A stretch of 7,294 nucleotides of DNA from an archaeon (lineage in GTDB: Archaea > Thermoproteota > Nitrososphaeria > Nitrososphaerales > CADDZS01), in NCBI GenBank assembly GCA_021806865.1, contig JAKAPU010000140.1, positions 1 through 7,294 on the forward strand, written 5' to 3'. Below the pieces are notes generated by a model. That model was not told the origin of the DNA. It made no database searches and saw nothing but the letters and a program-made list of their open reading frames with translations. The translations under genes were made by a program, and so were the position numbers. Shown here piece after piece: positions 1-5,312 of this stretch. Numbering within the stretch: position 1 is the stretch's first letter; the number at the start of each line of letters is the position of its first letter.

Positions 1-694
1 CTAATTCTACACCCGCCCGGTAGGCCATGGCTCTCCCATCACCTGTCTGATTTGGATATATCGTGTTATACAATACCCCACTAGAATTTCGATAAATGAA
101 ACTGGTCATTCCCGTAGCAAGTATTACACTCTTTGCTAGAAAGACAAAGACTTTTTCCTCTCTGGTAGAAACACCAACCGCCCCGGCCACCCGATTCGCT
201 TTGACAAGAATATCAATCGCCATAACCCGATTTAGAATTTTGCAACCTCGCTTGCGCATCTCTTTTGTCAGAATTGGTTTGATCGTTCGTCCCTCTACTG
301 CCACCCATACTGGTAGATTCTTTTCTTCCTTCTTGACCATTCTTAATTGTCCTTGCGAATCACGTATCTTTATTCCAAAACGCTCCCAGTCAAGCAACCG
401 ATCATAACTCTGCTCGAGAATCAATCTTTGAACTCTCTTGTTCAACAGGCCACCAACTGCCTCGCAATGTTCTTGTAATAGGTTGTCTATTGCGTACCCT
501 CTTGATCTGTGAAACTCCGGGACATACACTGGAATGTCATCTATTCCACCCCAAGCTCCACCACTAGATCTTGTGTTGGCTTTTTCAATCAGAACCACAT
601 TCGATCGATGCTCACTAGCCTTGATAGCTGCCATGCAACCAGCTATCCCGCCCCCGACGATTAGTACGTCACACTGAACGACAACTCTCTGCAT
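1..694 (-). CDS. FAD-dependent oxidoreductase, fumarate reductase/AprA-like flavoprotein (5' part only)
   Basis: The minus strand is open from an ATG at 692-694 to the window edge, giving 231 residues; the C-terminal half lies outside. Residues 8-19 form a Rossmann beta-strand and GxGxxG dinucleotide loop (DVLIVGGGIAG). An acidic IEKA follows at 36-39, as expected for FAD ribose binding. Residues 43-50 (SSGGAWGG) match the flavin-contacting Ser/Gly-rich loop of the superfamily. ILATGM at 191-196 and QTGDGRAMAYRAGVEL at 216-231 are the later FAD-contact motifs typical of succinate dehydrogenase / fumarate reductase / adenylylsulfate reductase alpha subunits. The family transfers electrons to or from small organic or sulfur substrates, often with an iron-sulfur partner. 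The catalytic His/Arg residues lie beyond the edge, so the substrate is unknown. The frame is also open upstream to a TTG near 757, but the ATG places the FAD fold at the usual N-terminal distance. It diverges from the gene at 781. Confidence 0.9.
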   Translation of the reverse strand, partial: MQRVVVQCDVLIVGGGIAGCMAAIKASEHRSNVVLIEKANTRSSGGAWGGIDDIPVYVPEFHRSRGYAIDNLLQEHCEAVGGLLNKRVQRLILEQSYDRLLDWERFGIKIRDSQGQLRMVKKEEKNLPVWVAVEGRTIKPILTKEMRKRGCKILNRVMAIDILVKANRVAGAVGVSTREEKVFVFLAKSVILATGMTSFIYRNSSGVLYNTIYPNQTGDGRAMAYRAGVEL

Positions 695-780
695 ACGAAT
701 TTCTGATTGGCAAAGGTTATCTTTATCTTCAGCGTTTACATTGTATTCTAGTGCATACAACAAGCGAGGTGTTGCTTTCA
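695..780. promoter_or_regulatory. Divergent intergenic region between flavoprotein and RHH-like gene
   Basis: These 86 bases separate two head-to-head genes and must hold both promoters if each is transcribed on its own. The stretch is AT-rich, including runs around 718-750, but I see no clear TATA/BRE pair on either strand and no clean operator palindrome. The divergent arrangement with a DNA-binding-like protein makes this a natural place for its operator; that is inference from layout only. Confidence 0.3.
766..771 (+). promoter_or_regulatory. Shine-Dalgarno site GAGGTG that selects the GTG start at 781
   Basis: GAGGTG matches the anti-Shine-Dalgarno complement and ends 9 bases before a GTG at 781-783. 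The earlier in-frame GTG codons at 751 and 769 have no such site at a usable distance. This favours the 185-residue protein over a 195-residue one. Confidence 0.55.
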
Positions 781-1338
781 GTGGAATATCGAGCACTATC
801 GAAGAAACGAACGGTTGTCAGAACCCTTAGAATAGACGAAGACGTAGATGACGCGTTGTGTCAGGAGGCCAATAGACAAGAAGTGAGCATTAACGTCATG
901 GCTAACCGGGTTCTTAGGAAGTGGGCCGACTTCGACAGTTTCGTAGCAAGATATAACGCATTAGGAATCAGCAGCCAGATCTTTGTTCGTATCATAGACG
1001 AAGTACCAAAGGAGCATCTGCTGGCCATTGGAGAAATGACAGGCGCTAAATTGCCAAGAATGCTTTTTGACTTGGCGGGCCGACCAACTAACTGCGAGAC
1101 AGTAACTGATTATTTCTTCAAGCAAGTCTTATCAAAATACGACAGGTGGTACGAGTATGAATCGCATGTGAACGGTGGTTCGGAGAAATTTGTGATTAGA
1201 CACAACTTTGGCCCAAAATGGTCATTCTTCCTTAAAGGGTACATCGAAGCTACAATGAAGAGTTGCCTTGCCCTCGATACAAACGTTGAGATCATTGACA
1301 CTACGATTCTTATTTTCACTGTAGAACCTGCTGCATAG
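781..1338 (+). CDS. Ribbon-helix-helix-like N-terminus with uncharacterised C-terminal domain, archaeal hypothetical regulator
   Basis: The protein has 185 residues from the GTG at 781. Residues about 7-50 look like a ribbon-helix-helix (MetJ/Arc) DNA-binding unit: a basic strand (RTVVRTLRID), then a helix with acidic residues, a turn (QEVSIN) and a second helix ending VLRKWAD. From about 60 to 180 there is a separate, predicted alpha/beta domain. It carries a segment around 140-165 (IRHNFGPKWSFFLKGYIEA) that I associate with similar hypothetical proteins in soil Thaumarchaeota, where RHH heads precede the same kind of domain. There is no signal peptide or membrane segment. Its likely role is a transcription factor, perhaps with a ligand- or oligomer-sensing C-terminal domain, but no target or ligand can be named. 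It sits divergently beside the flavoprotein gene, a common position for a local regulator. The family assignment rests on remembered sequence pattern, not a search. Confidence 0.72.
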   Translation: MEYRALSKKRTVVRTLRIDEDVDDALCQEANRQEVSINVMANRVLRKWADFDSFVARYNALGISSQIFVRIIDEVPKEHLLAIGEMTGAKLPRMLFDLAGRPTNCETVTDYFFKQVLSKYDRWYEYESHVNGGSEKFVIRHNFGPKWSFFLKGYIEATMKSCLALDTNVEIIDTTILIFTVEPAA

Positions 1339-2013
1339 TCTGTGCGTGGAGGCGAGGAATCGAAGTGAAAACATAGCCAGCAGTTTACAATCAAATGATT
1401 ACCATCTGAAGTTCGATTCTCTGGTGAGCTCAGCCGTGCGCTAGTCTCGAATGACAATCCTCAATGAAGATACATTGACAGAAATATGTCGTAACATAGA
1501 TCTATGGCAGCAGGCCTGAAAATCAAACCATTATTATTAGGACTGTTTCATTGGATCTCATAAAGTAGCGCCCTAAATGAGCCTTTCCATACGTTAATCT
1601 TAACGCCCCAAATATCGGCTAGTAGAGACGTTATGATAGCCTTCACATGCCATAGACCAGTTCGGCCTCCCCTCGAGATGGAGCTTACGGTGCCACCTTT
1701 CGTTCGCTTTCGCTGCCGCCTGCGGATTTGCGTCTGGACAGCTTCAGCCAGTGGATTTCTCCCCTAACTGTGCCCATCGCTACTTGGACATGCCGACGAT
1801 TTCCAAGACAGAACTCGCATCTGTTAGTCATATCAGATTCCTTGGCGTGCTGCAGTAGTCCTCATCTATGACTAGCTTGAAATCCTTTGCGGACGCAGAC
1901 GCGCTTTAATTTAGCCTTAAGAGGCCAGCACTCATCTATTCGGGAAGCTATCCCACATTCCTAACAATTCGCCATTACGAAGCGCGCGCCTTACTCAATA
2001 TCCCGAGTATGTC
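1339..2013. other. Mostly non-coding stretch between RHH-like gene and IS110 transposase
   Basis: No long reading frame here resembles a known protein. A tight inverted repeat, CGTTAA-TC-TTAACG, lies at 1592-1605. A small Cys-x-x-Cys ORF on the minus strand is listed separately. Its +1 frame, and another minus-strand frame that ends at 1548-1550, remain open with protein-like composition, which could mean a decayed gene. The part nearest 2013 is expected to contain the right end of the IS110 element, but IS110 members lack terminal inverted repeats and no boundary can be set by eye. Confidence 0.5.
1685..1831 (-). CDS. Possible small Cys-x-x-Cys protein, 48 residues, possibly frameshifted
   Basis: An ATG at 1829-1831 on the minus strand opens a 48-codon frame. 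An AAGGA ribosome-site-like sequence lies 7 bases upstream. The N-terminus carries Cys5-x-x-Cys8 (RCEFC) followed by HVQVAMG and GEIHWLKL, a compact pattern like half of a zinc-binding knuckle. Past residue 31 the frame turns into a Ser/Arg/Lys-rich tail. In the +1 frame at the same point the reading continues with a Cys and an Ala/Asn-rich helix-like stretch, so the original protein may have been longer and broken by a frameshift. I do not recognise the family. It could equally be a chance frame in degraded insertion-zone DNA. Confidence 0.27.
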   Translation of the reverse strand: MTNRCEFCLGNRRHVQVAMGTVRGEIHWLKLSRRKSAGGSESERKVAP

Positions 2014-3024
2014 TCACGATCGACTCCAAGGATTTAGCTCTTCGTAAGTTTGATTCCTCTTAAGCGCCCAGTATGCATACGACACAAGTTTTCTTGCAAC
2101 TGCAATCACAGCTTTCTTCTCTCCCCTTTTGCGCCTCACCTTGAGATAGAATTTTCTTAGATTCTTGTCCTTCTGTACGGCAGTTCTAGCACACTCCACT
2201 AAATTCCTTCGCAGCCATTTGTTTCCTACCTTAGTAATGTGTCCTAGTACCTTCGTGTCACCTGTCTGATGCACCATCGGCACTAGACCGAGATCTGCGC
2301 ACATATGCCTTGAATCAGCGAAGCGGTTGACGTCCCCCACGTGAGAGGAGAGGAAGAGTGCAGTGTACGGAGCAATGCCTGGAAGTGTGTCAAGAAGCTG
2401 AGCCTTCCTGTCACCCAAAACAAGCTTGACTATCATGCCATCCAGTTTCTTTATCATTGACTCGACCAAGGAAAGCTCGTCAAGTCTGCTATCAATCTCG
2501 AACAAGCCAAGAGACCTGAGCTGTTTTCTACCCGCGAGGCTGAAGGGACTCTTGACCTCGATGCCTTTCCTCTTCAAGAGCCACTTGATCGAGCCTTTGA
2601 TCCCAGCTTTGCGAGCGCCGTACCTCACCCTGTCTCTGACAATAAGACGCTTCTCCCTCGTTTCATCGTCCTCTGGTATCCAGGACATCGGCAGATAGTT
2701 TGTCCTCAGAAGATCGCCTAAAACCTTAGCATCTATAACATCGCTCTTGGTTTTGGATTCTGCGATCAGTTGGACCCTGTTCGGATTCGCTACATGGACA
2801 TGACACATTGGCAGAGCTCTGAGCTTGTCGTAAATCGGATAGATGAAACCGATCGATTCTATTGCTACATGCTTCTCTCCTCGAAGTGAACCAATGAATC
2901 TAGGAAGATCCTTTGTTTCAATCCTTGTCTCGTAGAGGATCTTTCCTCTTGGTTCGAAGATGGCTATCTGAGATTCCCTTTCGTGTACGTCGACGCCTAC
3001 ATACGATATTCCTGTCTGATTCAT
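2014..3024 (-). CDS. IS110-family DEDD transposase/recombinase
   Basis: This 336-residue protein starts at the ATG at 3022-3024; a TTG 30 bases upstream would add ten residues with no homology. The N-terminal RuvC-like DEDD domain is complete: Asp12 in GVDVHE, Glu56 in VAIES, and Asp95/Asp98 in KSDVIDAKVL, the DxxD spacing of IS110 enzymes. A helical linker covers about 110-205. The C-terminal Transposase_20 (IS116/IS110/IS902) domain starts near 210 with LLDTLPGIAPYTA and continues with LGLVPMVHQTGD and HITKVGNKWLRRNLVE. The family inserts and excises its DNA through a Tnp/bridge-RNA complex without making terminal inverted repeats. The residue before Gly in the HQTG motif is Thr254, where the family normally has the nucleophilic Ser. 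The frame is otherwise full length and uninterrupted. The gene lies in an insertion zone with another transposase remnant 0.6 kb away. Confidence 0.95.
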   Translation of the reverse strand: MNQTGISYVGVDVHERESQIAIFEPRGKILYETRIETKDLPRFIGSLRGEKHVAIESIGFIYPIYDKLRALPMCHVHVANPNRVQLIAESKTKSDVIDAKVLGDLLRTNYLPMSWIPEDDETREKRLIVRDRVRYGARKAGIKGSIKWLLKRKGIEVKSPFSLAGRKQLRSLGLFEIDSRLDELSLVESMIKKLDGMIVKLVLGDRKAQLLDTLPGIAPYTALFLSSHVGDVNRFADSRHMCADLGLVPMVHQTGDTKVLGHITKVGNKWLRRNLVECARTAVQKDKNLRKFYLKVRRKRGEKKAVIAVARKLVSYAYWALKRNQTYEELNPWSRS

Positions 3025-3290
3025 ACTTGCTAATGCTTTACGCTCATTCTTCAATGCTAGTCATAGGAGTCAGCATCATGCGCGTCCCTGAAACGGGTCA
3101 TTGATTCTCGCCGCTCAGTTGAATAAAGTGACACCATCCTAGTGTAATCGCATGACGACCTTGCTACCTGTAATGAGTTCGTCTTGCTTTCGCTCGTTGC
3201 CATATCTGTCCTAAGGTCGCAGACTCGGACGCCTAGGCTGCATCCCACTCCGCTTGTTTGAATGAGGCTAGCGCCAAATTGACCTCTGCT
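2014..3290 (-). mobile_element. IS110-type insertion sequence (boundaries not determined)
   Basis: The element contains the DEDD transposase plus an unknown length of non-coding DNA on each side. IS110 elements carry a bridge RNA in a non-coding end, usually upstream of the transposase in the IS110 group and downstream in the IS1111 group. Here that would be right of 3024 or left of 2014. I see no terminal inverted repeats, as expected, and no target duplication. The right coordinate is a conservative guess that includes a typical leader length; the hairpins at 3421-3532 may also belong to it. Confidence 0.5.
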
Positions 3291-3628
3291 CTAACAAGTC
3301 AACTCGTCATTCTCACCTTCGGGAGTCTGACCCTTCTGATGATTGCAGACGCCCAGCCCTACCAGCTTTATAGAGCCATTCGGGTTTTGCTCTTTACAGC
3401 ATTCGTTTGTTGACATCATCGTTGTCAGATTGTCCTGACAACTACGCTCTTCATATCTGACCCTTCGGTCAAATATTGCATTCACGATTTGTGTCGCGCC
3501 GGTGTCCAAGATCGACACCTCTCTGACCAGAGCGGCCTCTCCATGCATATCCGTTCCAAAATTAACTTTTGACACGGTCTGGATAGATCGGCTATAATCG
3601 AACGGCGACAGAAGTCATTTATCCCTAG
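3025..3628. other. Non-coding leader region upstream of the IS110 transposase
   Basis: About 600 bases hold no recognisable gene. Two minus-strand frames (3057-3248 and 3291-3575) are open, but their translations are compositionally odd and match no family I know. The first 250 bases are the expected place for an IS110-group bridge RNA, though I found only weak stems there. Stronger hairpins cluster at 3421-3532 and are listed separately. A phrase TCTGACCCTTC occurs twice, near 3326 and 3456. Confidence 0.45.
3421..3532. repeat. Cluster of four perfect short inverted repeats (candidate structured RNA)
   Basis: Four perfect inverted repeats follow one another. GTTGTCAG at 3421-3428 pairs with CTGACAAC at 3435-3442 (8 bp, 6-base loop). 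GACC at 3459-3462 pairs with GGTC at 3467-3470 (tetraloop CTTC). GGTGTC at 3501-3506 pairs with GACACC at 3514-3519 (6 bp, 7-base loop). CTCTG at 3521-3525 pairs with CAGAG at 3528-3532 (2-base loop, so 4 bp in RNA). Single stems of this size arise by chance, but the density in 112 bases is notable. The strand of any transcript is unknown. Confidence 0.35.
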
Positions 3629-3754
3629 AATGTTGGCTCGGAACTACTGCGGATCGATTACAACAAGTACAGGATTCACTCGGCACTGGGCTACTTCACT
3701 CCATACGAGTTTCTCGAGTTATGGTTCGCTGATGATGATCATGAGAAGAAATAG
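3629..3754 (+). pseudogene. C-terminal remnant of an rve-type DDE transposase (IS3/IS481-like)
   Basis: The frame is open from just after a TAG at 3626-3628 to a TAG at 3752-3754. It encodes YNKYRIHSALGYFTPYEF at residues 11-28, the conserved tail of integrase-core transposases (usual form YN..RIHSALGY.TP.EF). That motif lies downstream of the catalytic Glu, so none of the DDE triad is present here. About 40 codons remain of a protein that normally has 270 or more, and the expected upstream part is not visible in other frames. It is a dead fragment, probably left by a later insertion or deletion. An IS3-group origin is most likely; IS481 is possible. Confidence 0.8.
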
Positions 3755-4025
3755 GAGAAGGTGTTAAATGTCTCAGCGCAGTGTTGTGTATCCAAGTGAA
3801 AGAATCTCAGCTAGGGCGCAATCCATCATGAATAAGGGCGTAAGGCTTGAGCGTCAAAAAGTGTTCCCAAAACGGGGGGTTGGGGTGGTGTTCCAGACCA
3901 TCGCTCCCAAATCCTGAAAGGGGAGCCGCCCCAAAGAGGACCAACCACCAAGGAACAAATTACGAGTCAGTTACTAGAAAGCCCGTGAGGTTCTAGGATG
4001 CACTAAAGATGGTCTCCAAACTACT
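3755..4025. other. Non-coding stretch after the transposase remnant
   Basis: No gene is seen. The first ~110 bases are probably the 3' flank of the old DDE element. A possible element end lies near 3861-3868 (GTGTTCCC), but no matching left end was found. The G-rich structured segment at 3880-3934 follows. The last ~90 bases lead to the stop of the convergently placed minus-strand gene at 4026. Confidence 0.4.
3880..3934. repeat. G-rich nested stem-loop
   Basis: TTGGGGTG at 3880-3887 pairs with CGCCCCAA at 3927-3934 (8 bp with one G-U). Inside it, GCTCCC at 3903-3908 pairs with GGGAGC at 3921-3926 (6 bp, 12-base loop). The two stems stack directly on the 3' side (3926/3927), and 15 bases are left unpaired on the 5' side. 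A GGGGGG run lies just upstream at 3874-3879. It could be the end of the degraded insertion element, a terminator-like structure, or a small RNA. No poly-T follows, so an intrinsic terminator is not supported. Confidence 0.4.
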
Positions 4026-4973
4026 TCATTGCAGAGTATTTTCGGCAAAAAGCTCCTCTACTCCCATGACCCTATCAGTTACACCTTGTTGCGCACAATA
4101 CTCCATGAGAGTTTCAAGAGCTTTCCTGTTATCCTTCATGTTGTATGGATATGGATCCTCACCCAAAAGCTTCCTTTCTTCCTCAGCAAGTGATTGGATC
4201 CAAGCAAAACTCAGTGGCGGATCATCTCTGTACTCATAACAAACACTCTTAGCTCTGCGAAATGCTTTCATGATGCTGACTGCAACCCATTGATGTTTTT
4301 GAATGATTTCTTCTCTGATCGTTACAGTGTGCATGATTGGAAATATCCCGGTTCTACGAAAGTATTCAATCTCAACCTGTTTGTGGTCTTGAAAGAGTCT
4401 CTTCACTCTTGGTGAACTTCTGGCAAACGATGGCAGCAGGAAAGGCGTAATTGCTGCGTCTAGCTTCCCTTCTGCCAGCAGTGAATCAAGTGTTGCACCT
4501 TTTGGAATCCGCTGCACCAACAAGTTCCTTGGGAAAGCCATTTCAATCCTCTCGTCTTTCGCGGTATACCACTTTATGTTCCGTAGCCGTACGTCATAGT
4601 CATGCTCTAAGTGACCACGTACCCACACCGCAGCAGTATTTTGATAGGTCGTCAAGCCAATCTTCTTTCCTTCCAAGTCTCTAGGTTCACGGATTCTCGC
4701 CGTGGTGTTGCAGAATACGTACGAATGTCTGAATTTTCGGAACGGGAAGACAGGTATGGCCACTAGAGGTTTCCTGTGTGATTTTGCAGCTAGATACGGT
4801 GCCATGCCTGTCTCAGCGACATCAAACTCGCCTCTCAAAGACCGGATACCCAGTTCAGGATAGGGCAGATTTATATATGTAAGGTCAATGCCTTCAGGCA
4901 CTACTGAGCCATCCATCAATGCCCTAGTGAGATCGTAGTATCCGCATCCAAGTGCCAGATGTATGCGTGCCAT
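4026..4973 (-). CDS. 4,5-dihydroxyphthalate decarboxylase (Pht5)-like / substrate-binding-protein-like protein
   Basis: The 315-residue protein has family length (about 310-335). Characteristic segments are visible in order: ALGCGYYDLTRALMDG (7-22), VPEGIDLTYINLP (25-37), GEFDVAETGMAPYLAAKS (48-65), AIPVFPFRKFRHSYVF (72-87), a DLEGKKIGLTTYQNTAAVWVRG stretch (99-120), and RRTGIFPIMHTVTIR (206-220). The end has EDPYPYNMKDNRKALE (272-287). The fold is that of periplasmic substrate-binding proteins, and the named enzyme decarboxylates 4,5-dihydroxyphthalate, but most family members are uncharacterised. There is no signal peptide or lipobox, so this one is probably cytoplasmic and more likely an enzyme or sensor than an importer's binding protein. 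It lies 339 bp downstream of the ThDP enzyme on the same strand with its own TATA-like box. A phthalate substrate is not shown. Confidence 0.88.
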   Translation of the reverse strand: MARIHLALGCGYYDLTRALMDGSVVPEGIDLTYINLPYPELGIRSLRGEFDVAETGMAPYLAAKSHRKPLVAIPVFPFRKFRHSYVFCNTTARIREPRDLEGKKIGLTTYQNTAAVWVRGHLEHDYDVRLRNIKWYTAKDERIEMAFPRNLLVQRIPKGATLDSLLAEGKLDAAITPFLLPSFARSSPRVKRLFQDHKQVEIEYFRRTGIFPIMHTVTIREEIIQKHQWVAVSIMKAFRRAKSVCYEYRDDPPLSFAWIQSLAEEERKLLGEDPYPYNMKDNRKALETLMEYCAQQGVTDRVMGVEELFAENTLQ

Positions 4974-5312
4974 AACTAATCAAAGGCCGATAACCAATAA
5001 TACACTTTGCGCTCCTGCAACCTATATCTGAAAAACTTACTCTAACGAGATACCAGTACCATTCACGCGTAACGCGGAAGACTGATAACGAGATATCCAA
5101 AAGCCGCAAGCACGAGGTCCACAAGTCTACAAAAGGATCGGAAAGCATGTTCCGGATACCCTTTCCGAGATATATCGACGCGGGATTCAAGCGATTTTGG
5201 AATAGCTACATCCATTGAGAGATCAATTGAGATCGGCAAAATCGACACGGACTGTCTGACACACGACAAAACATTACAAGACAATTATTGGACAGGCTGC
5301 TCCGATCGGCCG
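4974..5312. other. Intergenic region between ThDP enzyme and Pht5-like gene
   Basis: The stretch has no recognisable gene. A minus-strand frame starting at TTG 5284 (73 codons, to 5063) and another at 5190 are open, but neither shows a domain. The first has a hydrophobic C-terminal segment (LVDLVLAAFGYLVISL) that might be a lone membrane helix. A perfect palindrome CCGATCGG at 5302-5309 sits just after the ThDP gene's stop. The promoter of the downstream gene is at the left end. The gap's length argues that the two genes are transcribed separately. Confidence 0.45.
4996..5002 (-). promoter_or_regulatory. TATA-like box for a leaderless transcript of the Pht5-like gene
   Basis: On the minus strand TATTATT occupies positions -29 to -23 relative to the ATG at 4973. 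Archaeal TATA boxes lie about 26 bases before the transcription start, so transcription would begin at or next to the start codon. No Shine-Dalgarno sequence precedes that ATG, which fits a leaderless mRNA. This is one AT-rich heptamer in an AT-rich gap, so support is moderate. Confidence 0.45.

Noticed and set aside
96..407. 103-codon open frame on the plus strand
   Set aside because: It is opposite the flavoprotein, whose minus-strand frame carries clear FAD motifs; its own translation resembles nothing.
1404..1430. tRNA-like T-loop (GTTCGATTC) in the gap after the RHH-like gene
   Set aside because: The flanking bases do not form a T-stem, and no anticodon or acceptor stem fits upstream.
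42..3019. CCTGTCTGA occurring at 42-50, 2261-2269 and 3011-3019
   Set aside because: Each copy is the reverse complement of codons for Gln-Thr-Gly in unrelated coding contexts; chance, not a repeat family.
1706..3194. GCTTTCGCT at 1706-1714 and 3186-3194, flanking the transposase as a possible terminal direct repeat
   Set aside because: The exact match is only 9 bases, and the surrounding bases align poorly; too weak to mark element ends.
3057..3248. 63-codon minus-strand frame directly upstream of the transposase
   Set aside because: There is no recognisable motif, and it lies where non-coding IS110 leader is expected.
3291..3575. 94-codon minus-strand frame upstream of the transposase
   Set aside because: It has no domain and odd composition, and it overlaps the hairpin cluster; not supported as a gene.
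4924..5190. 88-codon minus-strand frame overlapping the start of the Pht5-like gene
   Set aside because: It overlaps a well-supported gene in another frame and shows no family pattern.
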